Shown here: one piece after another, positions 26,240 through 35,052 of the stretch
How the letters are laid out: each line of letters begins with the position of its first letter
How positions within the stretch are numbered: position 1 is the first letter of the stretch
The notes under the pieces: model-generated
What the model was told of the DNA's origin: nothing
The model's database searches: none
The model's input: the letters and a program-made list of their open reading frames with translations, nothing else
Assembly: GCA_025201805.1 (NCBI GenBank)
Contig: MU619263.1
Coordinates: 133,715 to 197,714 of the forward strand
Length of the DNA stretch: 64,000 nucleotides
Source of the DNA: Parasitella parasitica
Taxonomy: Eukaryota; Mucoromycota; Mucoromycetes; Mucorales; Mucoraceae
Direction of reading: 5' to 3'
Program-made: the position numbers and the translations under genes

Positions 26240-26916
26240 ATGGGTTTGCTAACGATTCTCAAGAAAAACAGACAAAATGAAAAGGAAATGCGTATCCTGA
26301 TGTTGTAAGTAACGATTCAACCGTTTAATATATTCCCATCATATAGTAACAATAAATAAATAAAAAAACTCCCAGAGGTTTGGATAACGCAGGCAAAACA
26401 ACCATATTGAAAAGAATCAACGGCGAGCCTATTGACACCATCTCTCCTACGCTCGGTTTCAACATCAAAACATTAGAGCATGAAAAGTAAGTATATATGC
26501 AGACAAAACTCTAGCAGCAAGCTAAACGACGAATAAGCTACAAACTCAATATTTGGGATGTTGGTGGGCAAAAGTCAATTCGGTCTTACTGGCGAAATTA
26601 CTTTGAACAGACGGATGCGTTAGTCTGGGTGGTAGATTCGGCAGATCGTCTTCGATTGAAGGATTGCAAACACGAATTAGCACAGCTTCTGCAAGAGGAG
26701 AGATTGGCAGGCGCTACGCTGTTGGTGTTTGCAAACAAACAGGATATCGCGGGTGCTTTGACTGATATAGAGATCAAGAACGCACTAGGGTTGGATGATA
26801 TCAAGAGCCACCATTGGGCCATTTTGCCTTGTAGTGCCGTGACAGGAGACAATCTACTTAAAGGCATGGATTGGGTTGTAAGCGATGTTGCTTCAAGAAT
26901 CTACATGTTGGATTGA
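26240..26916 (+). CDS. ARL2: ARF-like small GTPase ARL2 (CIN4-type)
   Basis: Three exons: 26240-26304, 26376-26486, 26538-26916, giving 184 residues, the normal ARL2 length. Motifs: P-loop GLDNAGKT (23-30, joined across intron 1), switch II WDVGGQ, NKQD and CSA. Family-specific stretches include [15 protein letters not shown] and [10 protein letters not shown], which match ARL2 better than ARF1 or ARL3. ARL2/CIN4 works with tubulin cofactors in making alpha/beta-tubulin dimers. A Gly at position 2 is present, as in the family. The acceptor of intron 2 (AAG) gives Asn before YKLNIWD and is the least certain junction. Confidence 0.95.
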
Positions 26917-27182
26917 GAGAATAGCGCGTCGAGTTCTGGATCACATATATACCTTTTTTTTTCTTTTTTTCTTTTTCGTTTTGATTAAATTCCCGTTAGA
27001 AAGGTGATCCCTTTGCTAAATCATTGAGCATGATTTGGAAGTTAGCCTTGAACAGATTGCAACCGAAAGCTATATCTCTGGACAATTTTGATGAAAACCT
27101 TTTAATCTTTAAAGTGTTTTATCATAGAACGAGCTGGTCACCCCGCCCATTCTGGTGATTTTATTTTCGCACCTTCGCTACG

Positions 27183-27887
27183 CTACTGTAAAAATCGACC
27201 TTCGTTTATGCGAAGTCCATCTCTCTCTGCGAGGCTGTCTGTATTTATACGGTATAAGAGGAAATAGTATGTGATTGTGGTTGTACTACCTTTAAGAAAG
27301 ACTTCAGTAAAAACGACATTTCTCATGCAATTGGGTGGGATTCGATTTTGCTTCTCATATTCAGATTGCTCTATGAGACCTTTTATAGAGCTAGGATTTT
27401 GGACTCTCGAGAGAGCAACGTATAATTGGCCAAGGGAAAAAACAGGCTTTGGAAGGTATAAACCCACCTTTTGCAAAGTTTGTCCTTGAGCCTTGTTTAC
27501 AGACATTGCAAAGGCAAGCCTAATGGGAAATTGGTGTCTTTGGAAGCTGATAGGGGACTCATCAGGTGAATTTAAAGATATTTTTGGAATAAGCACTACA
27601 TTATCATAAAGACCGGTAGATGGGCTTATGTTTCTCAGCAGGATTATAGGACAATGCTGTTGAAGTTTCAGTAGGTGAGGAGGAAGATCACCGACGTCAA
27701 TGTTGTTCATCATTTCTGAGGGATATTGTACTTGAGCTACCACAGAGGAACATTTATCAGCACTACTATATATGACCTCTTGGTCATGAATTTGAGTAAG
27801 CGTGATATCATTAAAAATCTGGACATCGGCATTCATTGGTGTCGTAATAACTAAGTTAGTGAGCTTGTCTACCCAAAAGTGGGAGTG
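27183..27887 (-). mobile_element. Helitron relic: C-terminal PIF1 helicase part
   Basis: The minus-strand frame ending at 27183 is a helicase tail of the Helitron type: TPMNADVQIFND, YPSEMMNN, LPPHLLKL, PIILLRNISPSTGL, FPIRLAFAMSVNKAQGQTL and LYVALSRVQ. The frame stays open upstream to about 27960, but helicase-like sequence fades near 27888, where an inverted-repeat-bounded insert begins. After STGL the usual NGTRL block is missing, so part of the helicase is deleted. The Rep (HUH) domain and first half of the helicase are absent. This is a dead copy. Confidence 0.85.
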
Positions 27888-27897
27888 TGCTATTGAT

Positions 27898-27918
27898 ACA
27901 GTGAACGCAGCATCAAAT
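27898..27918 (+). repeat. Terminal inverted repeat, left
   Basis: 21-bp sequence beginning ACAGTGAACGCAGC, perfect reverse complement of 29777-29797. Outside it, TGCTATT at 27888-27894 matches the other side with a small mismatch. Confidence 0.85.
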
Positions 27919-28057
27919 ACAACAGTTGCCGAAGCGAAGGTAGAAGAAGTGGTACAGGCTTTCCAGCCACGCTTTATTTTCAGTATATAACTAAGAAACT
28001 TATCTCATAATCTCCTCTTTCTTCAGATCTTTTCAAGCCACACATTCGTAGCTAACT

Positions 28058-28756
28058 ATGAGTAGTGCTGAACAACAAGATGCCCCAGTATTTACTCAAA
28101 ACCAAATTAACCAACTCGTCGAACTCGTCACCCAACAGGTCAGACAGGAAACAGAGGAACGTTACCGAGGTCGTCCATTACCTTCCTCCATCGTCGAAGA
28201 ACTGGATCAATGCGCCCAAACAGACAACTTACACAAGACAGTACAAAAGTTCAGAAAGAACATTCCCAAGTATGTCAGTGAAGACTGGGTCACAGCAGAA
28301 GCCATCAATCCCAACTTCACAAACGATCTCCGACAGCACAAAGTGGATTCTTTACAGTACACGCAAACCATTTACAGGTATGCCGAAATTACTCGAACTC
28401 AAGCCAGAGCAGCAACAGCTCTCTGTGAAAGACTACAGTTCCTTACCACAAAAGAATTCCAACCAGACGATGTCGCAAGCGTCGCAGAAGCAGCCGACGA
28501 CTTACGACAACTTGCCGTTCACGGCTTCGGATCAGCCAAGTTACAAGAAGCAGATGTCCGAGAACTCACACTCAAGGCCATCAACCTTCCACCGTCGCTC
28601 AAACACTTGGAACAGCAACACCAAAGCACTAGTGAGAAAAAATTTGCCTTCAGTGAAGAATTCTTGGAACAATATTATGACGAAACCTTTAAACAAAAGC
28701 TCACCTCTCAAGCAACCAATAAAGGCAAGTTCACAAACAAATCATTACCTCAATGA
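28058..28756 (+). CDS. Gag-like ORF of a DIRS-type element (probable)
   Basis: A 232-residue open frame beginning MSSAEQQDAP with a Gln-rich, helical, charged composition. It is preceded by a pyrimidine-rich leader. I recognise no named domain. The call rests on position: it lies first in the element and is followed directly by the end of a tyrosine recombinase in another frame. The last 5-10 residues run into that recombinase DNA and are probably not original. A host gene of unknown function is the alternative. Confidence 0.5.
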   Translation: MSSAEQQDAPVFTQNQINQLVELVTQQVRQETEERYRGRPLPSSIVEELDQCAQTDNLHKTVQKFRKNIPKYVSEDWVTAEAINPNFTNDLRQHKVDSLQYTQTIYRYAEITRTQARAATALCERLQFLTTKEFQPDDVASVAEAADDLRQLAVHGFGSAKLQEADVRELTLKAINLPPSLKHLEQQHQSTSEKKFAFSEEFLEQYYDETFKQKLTSQATNKGKFTNKSLPQ

Positions 28757-28928
28757 CCTTCAGCAGGGTCCACCATCCAGCATAAGACCAGCAACAGTGG
28801 CCGTCTGGGTCAGCTACCATATGGCCGAGGCAGGCATCAGCAACGAATACAAACCGCACTCTATCAGGGCTGCAGCTAGCACAAAAGCAGTTCAAAAGGG
28901 TATTTCTATTGCCCAAGTAAAGGATTAG
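28735..28928 (+). pseudogene. C-terminal fragment of a tyrosine recombinase
   Basis: Read in the frame of the 28065-28928 ORF, this part contains RPATVAVWVSYHMAEAGI followed by HSIRAAASTKAV and GISIAQVKD. The His-x-x-Arg with a following Ala/Ser helix is the box II pattern of tyrosine recombinases such as those in DIRS elements. A stop follows at 28926; shifting frame gives ANKWDTD, resembling the next conserved piece, so the catalytic Tyr region is frameshifted or lost. The upstream reverse transcriptase and RNase H expected in an intact DIRS element are missing. Confidence 0.7.
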
Positions 28929-29142
28929 CAAACAAATGGGATACAGATGCGATCTCTTAATAAGGCAACAAGGCCCCACCAATGAAATAAATATGGAATA
29001 TTGCGCTTCGGAAGTTGGAATGAAGAACAAGAAATTGGAGTAAATTCCATTCATGCAAGTAGAGTCCTCTAAAAAACAATGATATGGAGAGAATCCGATA
29101 TCGCAGGCTATAATATATGGTTAAAGATGAATTCATAAGTAA

Positions 29143-29415
29143 GTCAGAACTTCTAGGATTATTCTAGAATTCCAATCACTCAAAGTTATTTTAGATGATA
29201 TTGCAAACGGAATCAGGGAAGACACACCTAAATTCCAACAATACGTTAATAACCTCAAGTCAAATGGATACGAAGTAATTGGTTACGTAAGAACGTCGTA
29301 TGGAAATGAAGATAAGGACACAAGAATCAGATTACTTCAATCTATGATGGATAAGGTGGTCAAGGACACAGAGAAAGACATAGATTGTCATCTGATTGGT
29401 AATCACTATAAATAA
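29143..29415 (+). pseudogene. Serine-recombinase-like fragment (tentative)
   Basis: A 90-codon frame without its own start reads GYEVIGYVRTSYGNEDKDTR followed by IRLLQSMMDK. The pattern GY.R.S, acidic residues and R..LLQ recalls the N-terminal catalytic region of resolvase/IS607-type recombinases. No DNA-binding domain is present and the frame stops at TAA 29413. The match is short, so this may be another repeated mucoralean protein. Confidence 0.35.
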
Positions 29416-29635
29416 CTCATTTGGGTTGTTAATTCATATAAAAAGAAGCAATATTTTGCAGCAGTGAGTTTTAGTTCTTTCTAATTAATTTTACTCTTAA
29501 ATTTTTTGAGCTCTTTACATCTTTTATTCAACATGTAAAAGCTTTTATACAGTACTCTTGTAATCAATTCGAAAAGTTTAGAAATAAAGAACCCATCTGA
29601 TCATAAGAATTCTCGTCGCTTTACCTAGCATTATA

Positions 29636-29785
29636 CCCACAATTTAATTTCACAGAAAACTGCAAATTGAATTCACAAAAACCGCAATTTGAATTTTGAA
29701 AAACCCGCAAATTGAGTTGTGAAAAAGCCGCACTTTGAATATTTATTTCCCGCACTTTACTTTTTTTAAACCCGCAATTTGATGC
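29636..29785. repeat. Seven 22-23-bp AT-rich iterons
   Basis: Units with core CCGCAATTTGAATTT-like sequence recur with CGC (or CAC/TGC) at 29639, 29661, 29683, 29706, 29729, 29751 and 29773. The last unit overlaps the right inverted repeat. The minus-strand frame 29621-29812 reads these as NCGF repeats, but that is a by-product. Confidence 0.8.
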
Positions 29786-29797
29786 TGCGTTCACTGT
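29777..29797 (-). repeat. Terminal inverted repeat, right
   Basis: Exact reverse complement of 27898-27918. Helitron homology on the minus strand (ending RRYNRPNQY near 29812) stops just outside it, which marks the insertion border. Confidence 0.85.
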
Positions 29798-29805
29798 GAA
29801 TAGCA

Positions 29806-30914
29806 AGCTCATCTATACTGGTTTGGCCTGTTATATCTCCTTCTATCTGGAGTACCATGCGCGCGGAAGATTAGCTTGAGGTTGGGAAGTCTCTGAATTC
29901 CCACATTATTAGTTTGCTGCTCATCTGCTATCTCATCGGCAATTAGGGACATGTACTGTTAATGCTTTACAAATAGATTTATCTCATGCATCAATATCAA
30001 CGTATTGCTCGAAATATGGCTCGCGTGAGCATGACGATTGTCCAGCTCAATATCAGCATTATAAATGTAAATCTGAGAGAAGGTTGGGCGTTCTGCAGCC
30101 GCAGGTAAGCCACTGCCCATTAAGTGGTACGCACTTCCGTGCAATTTAAAGTTGTATACACCACTACCTCGAGTTTCTTGTTCTCTCGAGATCTCTTGCA
30201 GTCTGATTTATTTATTTTTCTCAACTCCCTTTAAAGCAAAACTCAATACACTGTTATATGACCTTATGTTGTTCCTGAACTCTCTACATTCGCTTGTTGA
30301 TCCTGTTAGTAAAATAGCAACTAAAGGTGGTGTTGGTTTAAGAGGTTTAAGTTAGAAAGAGTTGTTTGCACAGCAAAGTTGAAGTCTAGGGTTAGTATTA
30401 GATGATGTTTTGATTCTCTCTACCGTCCGCATCATGGCTCCGCAGCTAGTACAATCCACGCTCATATGGCCACAGCCATCTTTCTTAGTGGGCAATCATA
30501 CGGGATCTTTTGCAATATTTCGTGTGGCAAAATCGTTTGTTACTCTTGGACGTCGTGTTGATTTCGTTGGGTTAGCGGAACCTGTTGTGCTTTCAAACGG
30601 ATTTAGATCATTTCTTGGGTTACTAGGGCAAGAATTGTGCGTACTTATTGAATGCCCTAATTACTGACATGAGGCACATCTACGGTAGTTGCACTGGCTT
30701 GGGGTGTGTGGGTTATGTCACTTTCTTTAACAGATGGAGCGTCCGCATTTGTATCATTTGTAGGGGCTACCACTTTTTTTTTTGGATTGTTAGGACATGA
30801 ATTATGTGATTTTCTCGAATGACCTAATATATGGCATGAAGCACAGCGCTTGGTTCGCCGGTGGCTAGGACCTGCTATGTTTTGATCTGAATCAGAGGAG
30901 GGACGCTTTGGCAT
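29806..30914 (-). mobile_element. Helitron relic: N-terminal part
   Basis: Read on the minus strand from 30914, the sequence begins MPKRPSSD, then a zinc-knuckle pattern CASCHILGHSRKSHNSCPNN, and in a shifted frame a second LGHSISTHNSCPSNP, then VDCTSCGAMMRTVERI, the Cys-x2-Cys-Gly element typical of Helitron N-termini. After a degraded stretch, 30144-29812 gives LHGSAYHLMGSGLPA, FSQIYIYNADIELDNR and NRPNQY, matching the Helitron_like_N region. Several frame changes and stops (30657, 30409, about 29956) show decay. With 27183-27887 it is most simply one broken Helitron, same strand and correct order. Confidence 0.75.
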
Positions 30915-32517
30915 ATTACAATTTATTATAACACGGTAATTTCTAAAAATTTGATCAAATCATTAGGACCTTTCATTTTAAGATTTATTATTTGCCGTTA
31001 TCTAAAAGATTGAGGTTACATTCGGCAAAATGTAAAAAAGTATAGATTAATTAACTGCATGAAATCAATTGCGATAACTTCTTATCGGTTAAATGATTTT
31101 CTTTTACTGAGATGATGTGTGAATCCTGGTTGTATGCAAGTTACTTTGGACGTAACCGTAGCAGATATAGTATTAGACAGTGCACAAGATTTTACTTTGA
31201 AAAGAAGAGTACATAAATCAGTATTTAAATTGACGTGTCCATACCGTGCTTTGCATATTTACGAATGCCCTTAAAGGTGTAAATTGTGACAAATAGAGTA
31301 ATGAGATAATGCGATGGCGAGGGGTCCTCGTGCAAAAACATGATTGCCATATTCCAAGTAAAGTTAGGTTTGGCTATCACCGATGGTTGATTGGATATGA
31401 GCTAGTTACCCCATGAATTTTATTCAGACGCCTTTTTTGTTTTTTTGCGGTATCTGTAGAACGGTAAGAAGCGTTTGGGATGGCCTCAACCCGGAGAAGT
31501 CAAAAAATCTAATGACGGCATGTTATTAAGGTCACCCAGCCAGCCATTACATGCACCAGAAAGGTAGGAAAGGTCGGCCTTCAATCCCAGATGTAATAGG
31601 TGCTTGTTTACAACTTTGTAAAAGCAGCGATTCAAACAAATCTGGGGAATTAGGTTTTCAAAAACCGAAGATAACATATGCTGTGTGTCTTCAGTTTATA
31701 CGTCAAAAATAAAGTTTTAATTGTGTAGAGTATAATCTTAATTAAGAGGCTTATGAAGTGTGGGGAACGCGTCTTTTAAAAAGAATGCTTGCCGCGGAGA
31801 GCCTTTACATATTTAATAATCATGTACTGGAATAATATGATATGCAATGCTTGAAATGCTCATGCAGTTACACACAATCTGACGATTCAAGATCCATCAG
31901 GGTCGACCTGAATCAAGTGTATACTGAATATAACCGAAGCGTTTGCCTTCTCGAAAACAAATAATACAACACTATATTACACGCTTAATGTATTGGTTAC
32001 ATCTTGCAGCGAAATGTCCATATAGAAAAGCAAGAAATACGAGAATGGGTATAACCTATTTATTTAAAAAGGTAATTTGTATTTGATCTACTGCTGGTAA
32101 ATCTGGGACTTATATTGGCTTTAAAAGAATGTATGAGGCGTAGCAATTGGCCCAAGAAGTTTGTAACACATTTATCTAAGGCTATATTTGAGGTTTTTGT
32201 GCAAGAGTATTACCAACAAGCCTTTTTTATTTTTCAAATGCATGGCAATATAACACATACATACTGCAATAAGGAAAATTGTCCCTCATTATTAGAGGGA
32301 AACAAGGGCGATTAAGTTTTTGTTTCACTACCGATCCCGTTGAAGTTATTGGTTCCAGGACATATTTTTCTCACGAAAGAGTAACACAGCAATTGAGCAG
32401 TAGTATTTCATTTCATTGGGTGGGTGGTTCTCCACCATTGTAGACACATTTCAAATATAAATAGGACATGGTTAAACGACTCAGAATTTTTTTTGCAATT
32501 CTACCAAAATACACAAG
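30915..32517. other. Intergenic AT-rich DNA between Helitron relic and transporter
   Basis: No convincing gene. ORFs at 31486-31677 (-) and 32115-32315 (+) are short and unlike known families. The right end is the promoter of the transporter. Confidence 0.55.
32456..32464 (+). promoter_or_regulatory. TATA-like box of the transporter gene
   Basis: TATAAATAG lies 54 bp before the ATG at 32518, and an inverted CCAAT (ATTGG) is at about 32415. The spacing fits a core promoter with a short leader. Confidence 0.4.
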
Positions 32518-33846
32518 ATGGATCCCAAGTACGATGAAAAGGCTAAATCCCGTCCTCCTTCCATAGTTAATGAGAAATTTGAAGAGGATGAATATATCTC
32601 TGAAGTGCAAGTCGAACATGTGTCTCAAGCAACGGCTTCATTTGGCAAAGCTTTATTCATGTTACTGAAGGCTTTCATTGGCACAGGTGTTCTTTTCTTG
32701 CCCGGATCCTTTGTCAGCGGTGGTTTAGCTCTCTCTATCGTTCTTATGGCCGTCATTGCCTTTCTTTGCCTCATTGCCTTTCAGTTGTTGGTCCAAGCTC
32801 AACAAAAGGTTGGTGGTGATTATGGTGCTGTTGCTGAAAGTCTTTATGGCCCTTACTTGAGACATTTGATTCAATTCTTTTTGTGTGTTTCTCAAATGGG
32901 TTTTGTAGCTTCTTATATGATCTTTATTTCTGAAAATATCGGCATTGTCGTCGACACCATCAATAATTGTGTTGCCCCCTTTGACTCCAAATATTACATC
33001 TGGATTATCCTTGTTGCTATTATTCCATTCTGTTGGGTCAGAAAAATCGCAAAGCTGTCTTATCTCGCCATCGTCGCTGATATTTTTATTGCTTTTGGCT
33101 TGATCTGTGTCCTCTACTTTTGCTCGAGCCAAATCGCTACGCATGGTCCCGGCAAACACATCATCATGGTCAATCGAAGTGATTTTGGCTTGATGCTTGG
33201 CACTGCCGTCTTTAGTTTTGAAGGAATTGGAATGGTACTGCCCATCGTTGAGAGTATGAAGGAGCCCAAGAAATTCCCTGCTGTTCTGACGCTTGGTTTG
33301 ATCATCTGTCTTGTCATTTTCACGCTGATTGGTACTATAGGTTACGTTGCCTATGGCGATGCCACTCAAGCTAGTGTTGTTTCTAACATTCCCAGAATTC
33401 CTTTATCTACCACTGTTCAATTGCTCTATGCTATTGCTATGATTTTAACCTCTCCATTCATGCTTGTCCCTCCTTTGCAGATCATCGAAAAGTATGTTTT
33501 CGGTACTCGTTCTGGCGAAAAGTGTCTCAAGATCAAATGGGGAAAGAATTTTGTGCGTTCCCTGATTCCTGTCGTTTGCGCTGCTGTTAGTTTTGGTGTT
33601 GGAGCCCAAAATTTGAGCAAGTTTGTCTCCCTTGTTGGTTCTGTTGCTTGCATGCCTCTTTGTTTCATCTTCCCTGGGCTTTTTCATTATAAAACCTCGT
33701 CAAATCGCAAACTCCAAGTCGTCGATATCTTTTTGATTATTTGGGGTGTTGGTATCACTGTGTACACAATGTACATCACTATAAATTCTTGGATTCATCC
33801 TTCCATTGGTGGTGTTACCTTGGCTGCACAATGTGCTCCTTTGTAA
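32518..33846 (+). CDS. Vacuolar-type amino-acid transporter (AVT3/4, Aa_trans)
   Basis: One uninterrupted exon, 442 residues, unusual among its intron-rich neighbours. After a charged cytosolic N-terminus of about 45 residues comes the family hallmark LLKAFIGTGVLFLPGSF in the first helix, then about ten more hydrophobic segments. Other family features are GGDYGAVAESLYGPY, the SFEGIGMVLPI helix and AYGD. Members of this amino acid/auxin permease family export neutral amino acids from the vacuole by proton antiport (AVT3/AVT4 in yeast); the animal SLC36 carriers are related. Substrate cannot be read from sequence. A TATA-like box and CCAAT element precede it. The lack of introns could reflect retroposition or intron loss. 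Confidence 0.88.
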   Translation: MDPKYDEKAKSRPPSIVNEKFEEDEYISEVQVEHVSQATASFGKALFMLLKAFIGTGVLFLPGSFVSGGLALSIVLMAVIAFLCLIAFQLLVQAQQKVGGDYGAVAESLYGPYLRHLIQFFLCVSQMGFVASYMIFISENIGIVVDTINNCVAPFDSKYYIWIILVAIIPFCWVRKIAKLSYLAIVADIFIAFGLICVLYFCSSQIATHGPGKHIIMVNRSDFGLMLGTAVFSFEGIGMVLPIVESMKEPKKFPAVLTLGLIICLVIFTLIGTIGYVAYGDATQASVVSNIPRIPLSTTVQLLYAIAMILTSPFMLVPPLQIIEKYVFGTRSGEKCLKIKWGKNFVRSLIPVVCAAVSFGVGAQNLSKFVSLVGSVACMPLCFIFPGLFHYKTSSNRKLQVVDIFLIIWGVGITVYTMYITINSWIHPSIGGVTLAAQCAPL

Positions 33847-35052
33847 AAACAAAAAACAAAAAAACAATTGCAAATATTTCTCAAAACACTGTATATAATC
33901 AAATTTCAAGATTCCTAATATTTTTTAACCATTTATGTATCTAATAAAAACACTCGCTTTATATATTAAAATTTTTTGCAAATTCTGGATTAAAACTTTA
34001 TCAAGTTTTGTAAAATTAAAGAAAGTGCACGTTTATCCATACAAATCGTTATGAAACAAATGGAAGTAGACGATCTTGAATGCTTTCCAAATCTGTGACA
34101 GAATTAAGCGTGTATCACAAATATAGATCGCCTATCAAATAAACTATCAAAAAGTACCAGTTTACTGTAGTAAATTTTTTTGGATTAGCATTTATGGGTT
34201 ACGACTGGTGCATTCATAGACTGAAGTTTGACCTAGCAAAAGTTTTGAAATTGGTGCAATTCAAGAACTTGACGGTCTACTACGTTGCACAACACTCTTC
34301 AAAAATGAATAATCTTGTGCATGATGAATACCAAAAGAACCTTTTACAACAGCAGAGGCATGACGGTTACAATAGTCAAGATGAAGATAGAGAAAGAGAT
34401 GTATCTTATTGGAGCTATTCAATTATGAACAACGCCTCCATCGACATAAACAAAGATACAAGAATTTTTATAGAAGACTGTAGATAATGTCCTCCCCTTT
34501 ATTATCCATTAGAGTTTAGTCCCATCGGTCAGTTTTGGTCTGTTTGGGGCTCTTAAAAGAAGAAGCACTTTGATTGAAAATTTCCAATGCTTGTAACCAA
34601 GTTTTCTCGGTAATCTTGAAGTTTTCTGTAAACGTTTCATCGATAGATTTGATGATTATTTGCAGGAAAAGCCTCTTTAGAATTAAAAACTAGTTTATTA
34701 ATGCGACAAATTTCATTCCATTAGTACGTAATTTGCAGCACGTTTTTTTCAGGTAGTGTAGCAATTTTTTCCCACTAGTGCGCCAATATTAAGCGAAATA
34801 TTTCATAATTTCTTCTATTGTATTATCCGTTCTGAGGCATACTCCTTGTTATGATGTTATGAATTTTGCTGCTGATGCAGCAGGACATAATTTTATACTC
34901 CGCCAAATTTTTGAAACACAGTACCAATAGAAAAAGGTATTTTAGGTTTTTAAACGTCAGCTATGAAATATTTGTTTTTTCCTCTTCTATCCGAACTTTT
35001 TTTTTTTTTAGTTTATTCCACAGAAATAACTATTGAATAATTCTGCATTTAC
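33847..35052. other. Intergenic AT-rich DNA
   Basis: The frame at 34194-34487 (97 codons) is the only notable one and has no recognisable domain. T run at about 35000-35010 shortly before the next gene. Confidence 0.55.

Larger units (their letters stand above)
27888..29805. mobile_element. 1.9-kb inverted-repeat-bounded insert in a Helitron
   Basis: This segment separates the two Helitron halves. Its ends carry a perfect 21-bp inverted repeat (27898-27918 and 29777-29797) that extends imperfectly to TGCTATT at the outer sides. Inside, from left to right: a gag-like ORF (28058-28756), the tail of a tyrosine recombinase (about 28735-28928), a serine-recombinase-like fragment (29143-29415), and seven 22-23-bp iterons (about 29636-29785) running into the right repeat. 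Gag plus tyrosine recombinase and inverted termini suggest an internally deleted DIRS-like retrotransposon. The short termini and extra recombinase fragment leave other readings open. No clear target duplication was found. Confidence 0.6.

Noticed and set aside
27020-27182. Possible Helitron 3' end with terminal hairpin and CTRR
   Set aside because: Small hairpins are present (for example CTTCG...CGAAG near 27199), but no CTRR end at the right distance could be identified.
27802-27990. Plus-strand frame reading VNAASNTTVAEAKVEE
   Set aside because: It overlaps the inverted repeat and the open antisense Helitron frame and has no independent support as a gene.
29621-29812. Minus-strand frame with repeated NCGF
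   Set aside because: The peptide repeat is explained by the 22-23-bp DNA iterons, not by a protein family.
31486-31677. 63-codon minus-strand frame near the Helitron relic
   Set aside because: Short, no recognisable domain, and no splice partners found.
34194-34487. 97-codon frame upstream of the coiled-coil gene
   Set aside because: No family resemblance and no supporting splice sites; kept only as a mention in the intergenic entry.
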